From positions 496,001 through 560,000 of the forward strand of contig NZ_JBHUOV010000002.1 of the NCBI RefSeq assembly GCF_042686125.1: a DNA stretch of 64,000 bases, given 5' to 3'. This stretch comes from Oceanihabitans iliipiscarium (GTDB lineage Bacteria > Bacteroidota > Bacteroidia > Flavobacteriales > Flavobacteriaceae). The notes under the pieces were generated by a model that did no database searches, was not told the origin of the DNA, and saw only the letters and a program-made list of their open reading frames with translations. A program made the position numbers and the translations under genes. Positions 36,285 through 46,150 of the stretch are shown piece by piece (position 1 is the first letter of the stretch; each line of letters starts with the position of its first letter).

Positions 36285-37712
36285 ATGAGTGTTACTGCGC
36301 AATCGGTTTGGAATAATTGTCTTGATTTTATAAAAGATAATATTCAACCGCAAGCATATAAAACATGGTTTGAGCCAATCATTGCAGTAAAACTTGCTGA
36401 AAACGCATTAAGTATTCAAGTTCCAAGTAAATTCTTTTACGAATGGCTTGAAGAGCATTATGTGAAAATTTTAAAAGTAGCTCTAACCAAAGAGTTAGGT
36501 GAAACCGCTAAGCTTGTTTACATTATTAAAATGGAAAACACTTACGGAAACAAACAACCGTTTACAGAGAAAATTCCTAGCTCAAATAGATCTGCTGTTA
36601 AATCGCAGGAAGTTGATATTCCTTTAAATAATAAAAATCCTGAGTTAAGAAATCCTTTTATTATTCCTGGAATTAGAAATGTAAAAATTGAATCTCAGCT
36701 CAATCCTAATTACAGTTTTGAAAACTTTTTGGAAGGCGATTCAAATCGTTTAGCCAGAAGTGCTGGATTAGCAGTGGCGAGCAAACCTGGTGGCACATCA
36801 TTCAATCCTTTATTAATTTTTGGAGGTGTTGGTTTAGGAAAAACACACTTAGCACATGCAATTGGTGTTGATATAAAAGATAAATACCCAGAAAAAACGG
36901 TTCTTTATATTTCTGCTGAAAAATTCACTCAACAATATATAGATTCTGTAAAAAAGAATAATAGAAACGACTTTATTCATTTTTATCAAATTATTGACAT
37001 CTTAATTATTGATGATGTGCAATTCTTATCTGGAAAAACAGGAACACAAGATGTTTTCTTCCATATTTTCAACCACTTACACCAAAACGGAAAGCAAGTC
37101 ATCTTAACGAGTGACAAAGCACCTGTAGACATGCAAGATATCGAGCAACGTCTATTGTCAAGATTTAAATGGGGGCTTTCTGCTGAATTACAAAGTCCAG
37201 ATTTTGAAACACGCGTTTCAATTCTTAAAAATAAATTGTATCGTGATGGTGTTGAATTACCAAATGACATCATTGAATATGTTGCAAAACATATAAAGAC
37301 GAATATTCGTGAACTTGAAGGTGCAATCATATCATTAATTGCACAATCCTCTTTTAACAAAAAAGAAGTCACAATTGAGCTAGCTAAGCAAGTTGTAGAG
37401 AAATTTGTGAAAAACACTAAACGCGAAGTGTCTATAGATTACATTCAAAAAATAGTTTCTGATTATTTTCAAATGGATGTGGATACTCTTCAATCTAAAA
37501 CAAGAAAGCGTCACATTGTTCAAGCAAGACAATTAGCGATGTTTTTTGCTAAAAAATTCACTAAAGCTTCTTTAGCGAGTATTGGTTCTCAAATTGGTAA
37601 GCGTGACCATGCTACGGTTCTTCATGCTTGTAAAACTGTTGACAACTTATCGTCTACAGATAAGCAGTTTAGAAAATACGTCGAAGATTTAACTAAAAAG
37701 CTTTCGGTATAA
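36285..37712 (+). CDS. dnaA: chromosomal replication initiator protein DnaA
   Basis: 475 residues. Domain I at 1-80 (VWNNCLDFIKDNI, TWFEPI), a short linker, the AAA+ domain with Walker A GGVGLGKTHLAHAIG, Walker B LIIDDVQFL and the Arg-finger block (LSRFKWGL), and domain IV with the DnaA-box signature KRDHATVLHACKTV. It opens the origin of replication. The 178-base gap upstream shows no cluster of DnaA boxes (TTATCCACA) that I can see, so I do not call an origin. Confidence 0.98.
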   Translation: MSVTAQSVWNNCLDFIKDNIQPQAYKTWFEPIIAVKLAENALSIQVPSKFFYEWLEEHYVKILKVALTKELGETAKLVYIIKMENTYGNKQPFTEKIPSSNRSAVKSQEVDIPLNNKNPELRNPFIIPGIRNVKIESQLNPNYSFENFLEGDSNRLARSAGLAVASKPGGTSFNPLLIFGGVGLGKTHLAHAIGVDIKDKYPEKTVLYISAEKFTQQYIDSVKKNNRNDFIHFYQIIDILIIDDVQFLSGKTGTQDVFFHIFNHLHQNGKQVILTSDKAPVDMQDIEQRLLSRFKWGLSAELQSPDFETRVSILKNKLYRDGVELPNDIIEYVAKHIKTNIRELEGAIISLIAQSSFNKKEVTIELAKQVVEKFVKNTKREVSIDYIQKIVSDYFQMDVDTLQSKTRKRHIVQARQLAMFFAKKFTKASLASIGSQIGKRDHATVLHACKTVDNLSSTDKQFRKYVEDLTKKLSV

Positions 37713-37725
37713 CTTCCTTTTACAA

Positions 37726-38184
37726 ATGACTAAAATTCTCATGGTTTGCTTAGGAAATATCTGTCGCTCTCCTTTAGCAGAAGGTATTTTACGTTCAAAG
37801 CTTTCAAATGATCAATTTATAATTGACTCTGCTGGCACAGGCAATTATCATGTTGGCGATTTGCCCGACAAACGCTCTATTGCTGTTGCTTCAAAATATG
37901 GTATTGACATCACCAATCAACGTGGTAGGCAATTTTCAGTAAATGACTTTGATGCTTTTGATTTAATTTATGTGATGGACAACTCTAATTTTAAGAACGT
38001 TGTTAAATTAGCTCGAAACGAAAATGATATTGCTAAAGTTAAGCTTATTTTAAACGAAGTTTATCCTAATCAAAATTACGACGTCCCTGACCCATATCAC
38101 GATAGTAATCAAGGGTTTGAGAACGTATTTAAAATGCTTGATGAAGCAACAGACGTTATAAAAGAGAAAGTTACGCTTGGGTAA
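37726..38184 (+). CDS. low molecular weight protein-tyrosine phosphatase
   Basis: 152 residues. The P-loop CLGNICRS (C-x5-R) is at residues 8-15 and the general acid lies in DPYHDS near residue 125, both required for catalysis. Bacterial members often oppose tyrosine kinases of exopolysaccharide synthesis; no kinase is nearby. It follows dnaA by 13 bases and may be read from the same transcript. Confidence 0.95.
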   Translation: MTKILMVCLGNICRSPLAEGILRSKLSNDQFIIDSAGTGNYHVGDLPDKRSIAVASKYGIDITNQRGRQFSVNDFDAFDLIYVMDNSNFKNVVKLARNENDIAKVKLILNEVYPNQNYDVPDPYHDSNQGFENVFKMLDEATDVIKEKVTLG

Positions 38185-38259
38185 AAACACTCAACACCAA
38201 CCCATTCCATGTTTTTTTTGTAATTTTAAAAAAATCATGACTTCCTAAAACACATAATA

Positions 38260-39663
38260 ATGAAGAATTCAATTACACTTATTATAGCTTTAATAGCTAT
38301 TCAAATCTATGCTCAGGATATAGAAATTGAAGCTTTTGCTACTGGTTTAAGCAACCCTGTTAGCATTAAACATGCTGGAGACGACAGACTGTTTGTAGTT
38401 GAAAGACGAGGCACTATTCAAATACTTGATGAAAATGGCAACCTGAATGCAACTCCTTTTTTAGATATTGATCCATTAACTATTGGTGGTGGAGAAAGCG
38501 GTTTACTTGGATTGGCTTTTCACCCAAACTATAGTGCTAACAGTTATTTTTATGTAAACTACACTAATAATTCTGGAGATACTGTAGTCTCTCGATTTAC
38601 TGCCAACTCACCAACTTCAGACACAGCAGATCCAAGTTCAGAATTAATACTAATGACTATTGACCAACCCTTTGGAAATCATAATGGTGGAGATTTGGCC
38701 TTTGGCCCAAATGATGGCTATTTGTATATTGCTACAGGTGATGGTGGTTCTGGCGGAGATCCTGGAGACCGAGCTCAAGATTTAAGTACTCCTTTAGGCA
38801 AATTATTAAGAATAGATGTTGATAATACTAGCGATGGCAATAATTATGCGATTCCTGCCGACAACCCATTATTTGGAAGCACATCACTTGTTCAGGAAAT
38901 TTGGTCTTACGGATTAAGAAATCCATGGCGTTTTTCTTTTGACAGAGATACTGGTGAAGTTTGGATTGCTGATGTTGGTCAAAATGAAATTGAAGAAATT
39001 AACATGGTGTCTGGAACTAGTCCAGCAATAAACTATGGGTGGCGTTGTTACGAAGGTAATTCGAGTTACAACTTATCGGACTGTCCTGATCCTTCTACTC
39101 TACAATTCCCAGTAGCAGAATATACGCACTCAAGTAGTGGTCCATCAAAATGCTCTATCACTGGCGGTTATAGATATAGAGGTACTGCACAACCTACACT
39201 GAGTGGCTTATACTTTTTTGCTGATTATTGTAGTAGCGAAATTGGCATCTTAGAATTTGATGGTACCAATTGGAACATGTCATTTACTGAACAATATACA
39301 GGTAACAATTGGTCAGGTTTTGGTGAAGATATTAATGGTGAAATATATATAGCTGGATTAAGTTCTGGAGATATTTACAAAATTATAGATGCAGAATTAA
39401 GTGTTTCAGAAGCATCACTTTCAGATATTAAAATATATCCAAACCCTGTTAATGATGTTTTGATTATTGACAATTCTATTGCTTCAATAAACATCAAAAC
39501 GATTCATGTTTTTGACCTCCATGGAAAGCGTATATCCTCTATTAACAATCCAACTGAAAACATGACAAGCATTTCAACCAAATCGATGTTATCTGGATTT
39601 TATTTAGTTGAAGTCACTACTACAGATGGAAGAAAACAAACAACTAAACTCATCAAAAATTAA
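38260..39663 (+). CDS. T9SS-secreted PQQ-type sugar dehydrogenase
   Basis: 467 residues. Signal peptide to about IYAQ, then a six-bladed propeller of the glucose/sorbosone dehydrogenase family: LFVVERRGTIQIL, SGLLGLAFHPNY, HNGGDLAFGPNDGYLYI, GLRNPWRFSFDR and INYGWRCYEG. The last 75 residues (IYPNPVNDVLIIDN, VFDLHGKRI, GFYLVEVTT) are a T9SS type A sorting tail, so it should sit on or leave the cell surface. Family members oxidise aldoses with PQQ; no PQQ synthesis genes are visible here. Confidence 0.92.
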   Translation: MKNSITLIIALIAIQIYAQDIEIEAFATGLSNPVSIKHAGDDRLFVVERRGTIQILDENGNLNATPFLDIDPLTIGGGESGLLGLAFHPNYSANSYFYVNYTNNSGDTVVSRFTANSPTSDTADPSSELILMTIDQPFGNHNGGDLAFGPNDGYLYIATGDGGSGGDPGDRAQDLSTPLGKLLRIDVDNTSDGNNYAIPADNPLFGSTSLVQEIWSYGLRNPWRFSFDRDTGEVWIADVGQNEIEEINMVSGTSPAINYGWRCYEGNSSYNLSDCPDPSTLQFPVAEYTHSSSGPSKCSITGGYRYRGTAQPTLSGLYFFADYCSSEIGILEFDGTNWNMSFTEQYTGNNWSGFGEDINGEIYIAGLSSGDIYKIIDAELSVSEASLSDIKIYPNPVNDVLIIDNSIASINIKTIHVFDLHGKRISSINNPTENMTSISTKSMLSGFYLVEVTTTDGRKQTTKLIKN

Positions 39664-40379
39664 TGAACAAGAATATTGGTAAATTATACTTAATCCCTAC
39701 AACATTAGGAGATAATGCACCTTTAGAAGTTTTACCTATTTCAATAAAAAAAGTTATTGAACATGTTGATGTTTTTATTGTAGAGAACGAAAAAACAGCA
39801 AGACGCTTTATAAAAAGTATTCAACCAAAAAAACAGCAATCAGCACTCACTATATTTCATTTAAATAAGTTTACTGATACTCATGAGCTTCCCTTTTTTT
39901 TAGAACCTTGCTTTCAAGGAAAAAATATAGGCTTACTTTCTGAAGCTGGTTGTCCTGGTGTCGCAGACCCAGGAGCAGATGTTGTTAAAATAGCTCACGA
40001 TAAAAACATACAAGTGGTACCTTTAGTAGGCCCTTCTTCTATTCTATTAGCCATCATGAGTTCTGGAATGAATGGACAAAGTTTTACTTTTAATGGTTAT
40101 CTTCCTATTGATAAAAATGAAAAAAAACAAGAACTAAAGCGCTTAGAGCGAATATCATTTGAAAAAAATCAATCACAAATTTTTATTGAAACTCCGTATC
40201 GTAATAATAAAATGCTAGAAGACATCTGTCAGTCTTTAGGAAACAATACACACTTATGTATCGCTTGTGATATCACATTACCAACTGAATTTATTAAAAC
40301 CAAAACCATAAGTGATTGGAAAAAAAATATGGTTGACCTTCATAAAAGACCAACCATTTTTATAATTCATAAAAGCTAA
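39663..40379 (+). CDS. SAM-dependent methyltransferase, RsmI-like
   Basis: 238 residues of the tetrapyrrole methylase fold. LYLIPTTLGDN, FIVENEKTARRFIK, SEAGCPGVADPGADVV and VPLVGPSSILLAIMSSG align with RsmI, the enzyme that 2'-O-methylates C1402 of 16S rRNA. Flavobacteria often carry both a true rsmI and this paralog, so I leave the symbol empty. The start ATG overlaps the stop of the previous gene (TAATG). Confidence 0.85.
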   Translation: MNKNIGKLYLIPTTLGDNAPLEVLPISIKKVIEHVDVFIVENEKTARRFIKSIQPKKQQSALTIFHLNKFTDTHELPFFLEPCFQGKNIGLLSEAGCPGVADPGADVVKIAHDKNIQVVPLVGPSSILLAIMSSGMNGQSFTFNGYLPIDKNEKKQELKRLERISFEKNQSQIFIETPYRNNKMLEDICQSLGNNTHLCIACDITLPTEFIKTKTISDWKKNMVDLHKRPTIFIIHKS

Positions 40380-40382
40380 AAA

Positions 40383-41024
40383 CTATACTGTAGTCGCTTT
40401 GGCTTTTTGATTAGGTTTTACTGATGATGTATCATAACCAGAAAACTTTTTCATATAATGTTGTATAGAAGTACCAAAAGCATCTTTAAAACCAGTTTCT
40501 CCGTAACTTCTCAAATATTTTTTTACACTTCCAGGACCAGCTAAATGAGCAGCTGCTAAAATACCAGACTCTGTAACAAGAACACCATTAATAGTCATTC
40601 CATTAAAGCGTTTAATATCTCGACGTAAAATCCATTTGTTACGTTGAGCATTAGCAATAAAAGCTTTCTCTTGTAACTCAGGATCTTGTAAAAATTGATT
40701 AGGATTATAAATACCAATCATTTTTAAAGTTTCTTTACCAAATTGGTATTTTCCTAAATAACCGAATTTATTCACGACAAAGTAATCACCTCTAGACTCT
40801 TTAAAAGCTAATGCTTCTTTAAAACCAACAAAAGACTTTCCTAAATTTGGATTAAAATCTAACGGTTTAGTGTTAAAGGCAAAATATTGTTGTGAAATAC
40901 TAATTGAAGTGTTTGAATTTTCTTCAGAGTTTATAACATTAGCAAACTTTTTCGAAGAAACCGAAAACTTCAATAATGTGCAGATCAATAGTAATAGAGC
41001 GAACTTTCCTATATTTTTTATCAT
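40383..41024 (-). CDS. secreted lysozyme-like muramidase/transglycosylase
   Basis: 213 residues. N-terminal signal/anchor (KFALLLLICTLLKFSV). The domain at about 65-190 has KESRGDYFVVNKFGYLGKYQF with an early Glu as likely catalytic acid, plus LAAAHLAGPGSVKKYL, as in peptidoglycan-cleaving enzymes of the lysozyme superfamily. It probably trims the cell wall. It is transcribed away from DUF2279 and mltG in the same direction but with its own promoter candidate at 41080. Confidence 0.72.
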   Translation of the reverse strand: MIKNIGKFALLLLICTLLKFSVSSKKFANVINSEENSNTSISISQQYFAFNTKPLDFNPNLGKSFVGFKEALAFKESRGDYFVVNKFGYLGKYQFGKETLKMIGIYNPNQFLQDPELQEKAFIANAQRNKWILRRDIKRFNGMTINGVLVTESGILAAAHLAGPGSVKKYLRSYGETGFKDAFGTSIQHYMKKFSGYDTSSVKPNQKAKATTV

Positions 41025-41079
41025 AACATAATTTATTAGTTAATAATTAATAAATAAATCATTCGATTTTTTCGGCGTG

Positions 41080-41087
41080 CAAATATA
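41080..41087 (-). promoter_or_regulatory. candidate -7 box of the lysozyme-like gene
   Basis: TATATTTG on the minus strand (exact TAnnTTTG), 56 bases before the ATG, in the 163-base gap to the DUF2279 gene. That gap holds nothing else I can identify. Confidence 0.45.
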
Positions 41088-41187
41088 CATATTTTATTTG
41101 AATCCTGAAAATCAACAATTTAGTAGGTTAAGACTTCAATATTAAATGTTAATGCTTTTGAGTCAAAAATTAGTCGCTTAAGTGCAT

Positions 41188-42096
41188 TTAAAAGTATATA
41201 GCGTGAAATTTTATGTCATTTTTATCGTTGAACTCCACTGTTGGAAAGGGTAATTTTATCACATTTAGAACCCCAAAAACAGTCTTTAAGAGGTGAGACT
41301 GAGTCTTAATTCGGGTTAAATCTACATCAAGACTTAAATAAAACTGTCGTTTACGGTCTTGATTAACAAACATACCATCTATAGATTCATTCGTTCCAGT
41401 TAACATACCTTCTGCCCCATAACCAAATGCAACATTGATCCACTTAGGTATCTTTTCATTTTTAAAAAAAGAGCTAACGTTTGCACTTAACCAATAGGTT
41501 TGTCCGTTATAATCTTTAAGCATTTCTTCTAAAAGTCCGTTTCCTAATTTATCTGGACGCTGAGCAGCAAATTGAGTTTGATGAAATGAATACTTTAAGG
41601 CAATTCGCTGTTCTTTCCATAATAACTCTTGTCCAACATACAATCCTGTTCCAGCAGCATTGGAAATCATATCGCCCCAAGAAAAGCCCCATTCTTCAGA
41701 AAACCCATCAAAAACTTCAACTACTGTCAAAAAACCAAAACCTAAAGTCGCTCCATAAATAAGCTGATGATTTTCACTAACACCTGTCCACTCTAATAGA
41801 TTTGCACCTAAACGACCCATTTGATATGATGTAAATGCATGGCCTAGCTTATCCATTTGTAACCATTCATTATTATCATTAAGCGTGTGAAGTTTAGAGC
41901 GCTCGTAATCGGCATACCATAATTGATCTAATCCAACTAAAGACAAACCAATGATTGATACTTCCGAGATAACTAAAGCATTTCGTCTTGGTTTATTTAA
42001 TGTATCACTAGGTGTAAGGAAGGTATTAACTTTAGATTGAGAATACGCACTTGTAGCTAAACAACAAATAGCAAGTATATATAAAAGGCTCTTCAA
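41188..42096 (-). CDS. DUF2279 family protein
   Basis: 302 residues with a signal peptide ending near YSQ (residue 20). The conserved core is KLGHAFTSYQMGRLGANLLEW, then FGFLTVVEVFDGFSEEWGFS and DMISNAAGTGLYVGQ, matching DUF2279, a predicted envelope protein family related to lipid or outer-membrane proteins such as YfiM. The C-terminal half is rich in beta strands. It ends two bases before mltG, so the pair is likely co-transcribed. Confidence 0.8.
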   Translation of the reverse strand: MKSLLYILAICCLATSAYSQSKVNTFLTPSDTLNKPRRNALVISEVSIIGLSLVGLDQLWYADYERSKLHTLNDNNEWLQMDKLGHAFTSYQMGRLGANLLEWTGVSENHQLIYGATLGFGFLTVVEVFDGFSEEWGFSWGDMISNAAGTGLYVGQELLWKEQRIALKYSFHQTQFAAQRPDKLGNGLLEEMLKDYNGQTYWLSANVSSFFKNEKIPKWINVAFGYGAEGMLTGTNESIDGMFVNQDRKRQFYLSLDVDLTRIKTQSHLLKTVFGVLNVIKLPFPTVEFNDKNDIKFHAIYF

Positions 42097-42098
42097 AA

Positions 42099-43142
42099 TT
42101 ATCTGTTTATACCTTGTGAAGACAAATATCGCTGATATTCTCTAGCATTTACATTATGTTGAGCTAAGGTTTTAGCAAACTTATGATAGCCCATTTTTTT
42201 GGCATCAGCGCAAAAGTATAAGTAATTATGTTTTTCAGCATTTAAAACGGCATCAATTGCTGAGATATCAGGCATGGCAATAAGACCAGGAGGCAATCCT
42301 AAATTTTTATAAGTATTATAAGGAGAGACAATTTCTTTATGAACATTTAAAACGCGTTTAATAACTGTGTTTTTGTATTTAGGCAATTGATAAGCTGCAA
42401 ATTTTAATGTTGGATCTGCCTGTAAAGGCATTCCTATTCTAATTCTATTTAAATAAACGCCAGCAATTCGAGGTTGTTCACTAGCTTGTTTAGATTCTTC
42501 ATGAACTATGGATGCTAAAGTCATAACTTCGTCTTTACTAAAATTTAAAGCTTTAGCCTTTGAAACACGTTCAGCATTCCAGAAGCGCTTATACTCTTTT
42601 AACATGCGCGCTCTAAAGGCTTCTGCTGAAGTATTCCAGAAAAACTCATAACTGTTAGGAATATACATTCCTAAAGCTGTTTGATCAGAAAATCCACTTT
42701 CCTCTAAAAAGGTCTTATCCTTCATAGATTGCAATAAACTTATACTATCAGCATCAATTTGTGTCGCAATACGACCAGCCAATTTTTCAAGATTTTCCTG
42801 ATTATTAAATGCTATTTTTATAGGTAAATTCTGGCTTCGAATAGAGTTAATAATTTCGTTATTACTCATGCCCTTTTTTATGACATATTTTCCAGCTTTT
42901 ATATTGGTACTATACTTCTTTCTTTGAGCTAAAGCATCAAAAGCATCCATGTCTTGTAAAAGCGGAATTAGTTGTGTTCTAACCTCATTATAATTAGCAT
43001 GGTTAGGAATATAAACGTAAGCTTCTTCATTATTAAAAGCGGTATTAGGTTTAAACATGGCTTTATAGACAAAATTCGCAAAAAATGCTGCGATGATTAA
43101 GCCAATTATAGCTACTGCGAGAAGTATTTTTTTAAAGTACAT
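42099..43142 (-). CDS. mltG: endolytic transglycosylase MltG
   Basis: 347 residues. One N-terminal transmembrane helix (about 5-27), a LysM-like segment, then the YceG catalytic domain with the Glu in LASIVHEESKQASEQPRIAG, YLNRIRIGMPLQADPT and SPYNTYKNLGLPPGLI. MltG cleaves newly made glycan strands in the inner membrane and sets their length. It directly joins the GNAT gene upstream with one shared boundary base. Confidence 0.95.
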   Translation of the reverse strand: MYFKKILLAVAIIGLIIAAFFANFVYKAMFKPNTAFNNEEAYVYIPNHANYNEVRTQLIPLLQDMDAFDALAQRKKYSTNIKAGKYVIKKGMSNNEIINSIRSQNLPIKIAFNNQENLEKLAGRIATQIDADSISLLQSMKDKTFLEESGFSDQTALGMYIPNSYEFFWNTSAEAFRARMLKEYKRFWNAERVSKAKALNFSKDEVMTLASIVHEESKQASEQPRIAGVYLNRIRIGMPLQADPTLKFAAYQLPKYKNTVIKRVLNVHKEIVSPYNTYKNLGLPPGLIAMPDISAIDAVLNAEKHNYLYFCADAKKMGYHKFAKTLAQHNVNAREYQRYLSSQGINR

Positions 43143-43667
43143 TTATTTATTAATGAGTTGAAAAATATATTCGTTTTTAAATTTTCCGTTAATAATATTC
43201 CAGTCTTTTTTCAATCCAATTTTTTCAAAACCTTGATTAGTAAAGAGCTTAACACTTAGTGCATTGTCCTCAGAAATATTACAATATAACTGATGCAAAT
43301 CTAAGTGAGTAAAACAATAATCGACTAACAGTTTTAAAGCTGCTGCGCCATAACCCTTTTGTCTGTTTTCGTTTTCTTTGATCAAAATGCCTATTCCTGC
43401 TCTTCGGTTCTTGAAATCGAAATCAAAAATATCTATCAGGCCAAGAGCTTCATCATCATAATTGGAAATTACGAGTCTTAATTGTTTGACTTCATATATG
43501 TCTTTATGCGCATGATCTAAATACTGTTTAATTAAATATTTAGAATATGGCGTTTGTGTATTACTGACTTCCCAAAGGCTTTCATCATTTTCAATAGTAT
43601 GGATAAAGTCTAAGTCTTCAGGCTCTAACGCACGTAAATAAATATATTCGCCTTTTAATGTAATCAT
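43143..43667 (-). CDS. GNAT family N-acetyltransferase (RimJ/RimL-like)
   Basis: 174 residues. YIYLRALEPEDLDFIH at the N-terminus, ENRQKGYGAAALKLLVDYCF as acetyl-CoA loop and SVKLFTNQGFEKIGLKKDW at the C-terminus; this is the ribosomal-protein acetyltransferase-like branch, also close to spermidine acetyltransferases. Target unknown. Overlaps dapF by 4 bases and is followed by mltG. Confidence 0.9.
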   Translation of the reverse strand: MITLKGEYIYLRALEPEDLDFIHTIENDESLWEVSNTQTPYSKYLIKQYLDHAHKDIYEVKQLRLVISNYDDEALGLIDIFDFDFKNRRAGIGILIKENENRQKGYGAAALKLLVDYCFTHLDLHQLYCNISEDNALSVKLFTNQGFEKIGLKKDWNIINGKFKNEYIFQLINK

Positions 43668-44440
43668 GACAATGTGCCTTTAAATACTTGTACTGCTGGA
43701 CCAATAAGCCAAATATTTTCATAACCTTCTTCATTTTTATGAAATGATACCTTAAGTAGTCCTCCAGGAGTTTCAAGACTAATGAGGTTTTTTTCTGTTT
43801 CTCCAATATAATGCATCGCCAAGGCTACAGCAGTAACACCTGTTCCGCAGGATAAGGTTTCATCTTCAACGCCTCTTTCATAAGTTCTTACAGCAAATAT
43901 GTCATCAGATTGTTTGGATACAAAATTAACATTTGTTCCAGCTTTGTTATAAGGTGCTCCGAAACGAATTTTAGACCCTTCCGTTTTAATGTCTAAATCT
44001 TTTAAATGTGATTCAAGTTGTACATGATGTGGCGAACCTGTATTAAGAAAAACATGCGTAGAATACTTTTCAACTACATCTACATTTTGCATGTGCAACT
44101 TAATAATGTCATCTTCAATAATAGCTTTGTGTAAACCATCAATAGCTTCAAAAATCGCTTTATCCTTTATAATGCCCAAATATTTGGCGAATGCGGTAAT
44201 GCATCGTCCACCATTGCCACACATTGAACTTTCATTTCCATCTGCATTAAAATAGACCATTTTGAAATCAGCTGTATCATGATTTTCTAGCAATATCAAA
44301 CCATCGGCACCAATCCCAAGACGTCTATCACACAAAAAAGAAATGCGTTTTACATCACTTTTATTAAAGAATCCTAAACGATTATCAATCATTACAAAAT
44401 CGTTACCAGTACCTTGATATTTATAAAAAGTGTTTGACAT
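43664..44440 (-). CDS. dapF: diaminopimelate epimerase
   Basis: 258 residues. DapF converts LL- to meso-diaminopimelate for peptidoglycan and lysine. YQGTGNDFVMIDNR opens the protein; the two catalytic cysteines are in MCGNGGRCITAF and ETLSCGTGVTAVA. I start at ATG 44440; a TTG seven codons upstream (44461) is unneeded. First gene of the dapF-GNAT-mltG-DUF2279 unit. Confidence 0.97.
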   Translation of the reverse strand: MSNTFYKYQGTGNDFVMIDNRLGFFNKSDVKRISFLCDRRLGIGADGLILLENHDTADFKMVYFNADGNESSMCGNGGRCITAFAKYLGIIKDKAIFEAIDGLHKAIIEDDIIKLHMQNVDVVEKYSTHVFLNTGSPHHVQLESHLKDLDIKTEGSKIRFGAPYNKAGTNVNFVSKQSDDIFAVRTYERGVEDETLSCGTGVTAVALAMHYIGETEKNLISLETPGGLLKVSFHKNEEGYENIWLIGPAVQVFKGTLS

Positions 44441-44574
44441 AGAGCTTTTATCGAACAACAAATATAGTAATATTAAACTGTAATTTATGATGTTAAATCA
44501 TCGTTAAAGTTCATTTTCAAAAGCAACAAATAATTAATTTTAATCGTTAAACTTTTTTACTAAACAGAAATATT

Positions 44575-45981
44575 ATGAAGAAGATTTTATCCCTATTATT
44601 TGTTTCAGCATTAGGAGGAGCTTTAACTCTTGGTGCATACAAAACTTTTATTGAACAAGACAAAACGATTACACAACAAGAAAGCCAAGAACATCCTTTT
44701 ATGGTTCCAGTAAATTATCCTGGAGCTGCAAAGGCTTTGCCTAAAGTGGATTTTACTATTGCTGCAGAGAAAACCGTTCACACTGTAGTTCATGTGAAAA
44801 ATACAACTATAAATTCAGGCGCTATGACTTTTGAAGATTTATTCTTTGGAAGACAACCACAACGTGCCCAAATTGGTTCTGGATCTGGCGTTATTATTTC
44901 TCCAGATGGCTATATTATTACAAATAACCATGTTATTGATGGTTCAAGAGCCTTATCTGTTACACTAAACAACAATAAAACTTATGAGGCTAAAATTATA
45001 GGTTCTGACGATAAAACTGATATTGCATTAATTAAAATTGAAGCTGATGAAGACTTACCATTTACCGCTTTTAGTGATAGCGATCAAGCAAAAATTGGTG
45101 AATGGGTTTTAGCTGTTGGCAACCCTTTTAATTTAACCTCAACTGTTACTGCAGGAATTATTAGTGCAAAATCGAGAGACTTATCTGGCTTTAACAACCA
45201 ATCATTTATTCAAACCGACGCTGCTGTAAATCCAGGAAACTCTGGAGGTGCTTTAGTAAATACTAATGGTGATTTGGTTGGAATAAATACTGCAATCTCT
45301 TCTCAAACCGGATCTTATATTGGTTATTCATTTGCGGTACCTAGTAATATTGCTAAAAAAGTAGTTCAGGATATCATGGAATTTGGTAACGTACAAAATG
45401 GAATACTCGGTGTTAGAGGTGGTTCTGTGAGCTCAGGGTATGCTGAAAAATTTGGACTTAACACAACAGAAGGGTTCTATATTGATGAAGTTGAAGAAGA
45501 TTCTGGTGCTGATATCGCTGGGTTAAAAAGTGGCGATATTATTCAGAAATTAGATCATGTTAAGATTAGTAAGTTCTCAGATTTACGTGGCTTCTTAAAT
45601 TCTAAAAGCCCGAATGATGTGATTAACGTTACTGTATTAAGAAATGGAGTGAAAAAAGAAATCCCAGTTACGTTATTTAAAAACGAAACCTTAACAGTCC
45701 CTATTATTGGTATCATCAAGAATGCTAAAGATAAAGACTTAAGACAATACAAGACAAAAAATGGCGTAAAAATAGCACGATTAACCTCTAACAAAGAATA
45801 TTTAAGATATTGGATGAGTAATGGTGTACAAGAAGGTGATATTATTACTGCAATAAACAACAAAAAAGTCTATAACATAGACGACGTTCAAAATGTATTA
45901 ACGAATAGGCAACCTAATGAATTATTACGTATAGAACTTATAAACTCTAAAGGAGAAACAGAGCGTTATAACTTTAGATAA
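44575..45981 (+). CDS. degP: Do family serine endopeptidase DegP/HtrA
   Basis: 468 residues. An N-terminal signal/anchor is followed by a trypsin-like domain with the triad His (TNNHVIDG), Asp (KTDIALIKI) and Ser (NPGNSGGAL), then two PDZ domains (about 260-360 and 375-465). It is the periplasmic quality-control protease of envelope proteins. It stands alone with a strong terminator at 46004. Confidence 0.96.
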   Translation: MKKILSLLFVSALGGALTLGAYKTFIEQDKTITQQESQEHPFMVPVNYPGAAKALPKVDFTIAAEKTVHTVVHVKNTTINSGAMTFEDLFFGRQPQRAQIGSGSGVIISPDGYIITNNHVIDGSRALSVTLNNNKTYEAKIIGSDDKTDIALIKIEADEDLPFTAFSDSDQAKIGEWVLAVGNPFNLTSTVTAGIISAKSRDLSGFNNQSFIQTDAAVNPGNSGGALVNTNGDLVGINTAISSQTGSYIGYSFAVPSNIAKKVVQDIMEFGNVQNGILGVRGGSVSSGYAEKFGLNTTEGFYIDEVEEDSGADIAGLKSGDIIQKLDHVKISKFSDLRGFLNSKSPNDVINVTVLRNGVKKEIPVTLFKNETLTVPIIGIIKNAKDKDLRQYKTKNGVKIARLTSNKEYLRYWMSNGVQEGDIITAINNKKVYNIDDVQNVLTNRQPNELLRIELINSKGETERYNFR

Positions 45982-46003
45982 GCCGTTTTAAAAATATTTT
46001 TTT

Positions 46004-46040
46004 AAGACGCTCTAGAACAGTCTAGAGCGTCTTTATTTTT
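46004..46040 (+). terminator. intrinsic terminator of degP
   Basis: A 13-bp perfect stem (46004-46016 with 46021-46033), loop ACAG, and a T-rich tail, 22 bases after the degP stop. Contains two TCTAGA copies because the stem is palindromic. Confidence 0.92.
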
Positions 46041-46076
46041 TTTAAAAAATTAATCACGAAAACGTTTGAAATATGT

Positions 46077-46084
46077 TACTTTTG
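46077..46084 (+). promoter_or_regulatory. candidate -7 box of gap
   Basis: TACTTTTG, an exact TAnnTTTG match, 66 bases before the gap ATG and behind the degP terminator. A -33 TTG is not clear. Confidence 0.5.
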
Positions 46085-46150
46085 CATCCAAATTCAACTT
46101 AACAATTAACTGAGTTGAAAATAATTAACAACACACAAAACATTATAACA

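Noticed and set aside
46011..46026. Two TCTAGA copies as a possible operator
   Set aside because: They are the top of the degP terminator stem.
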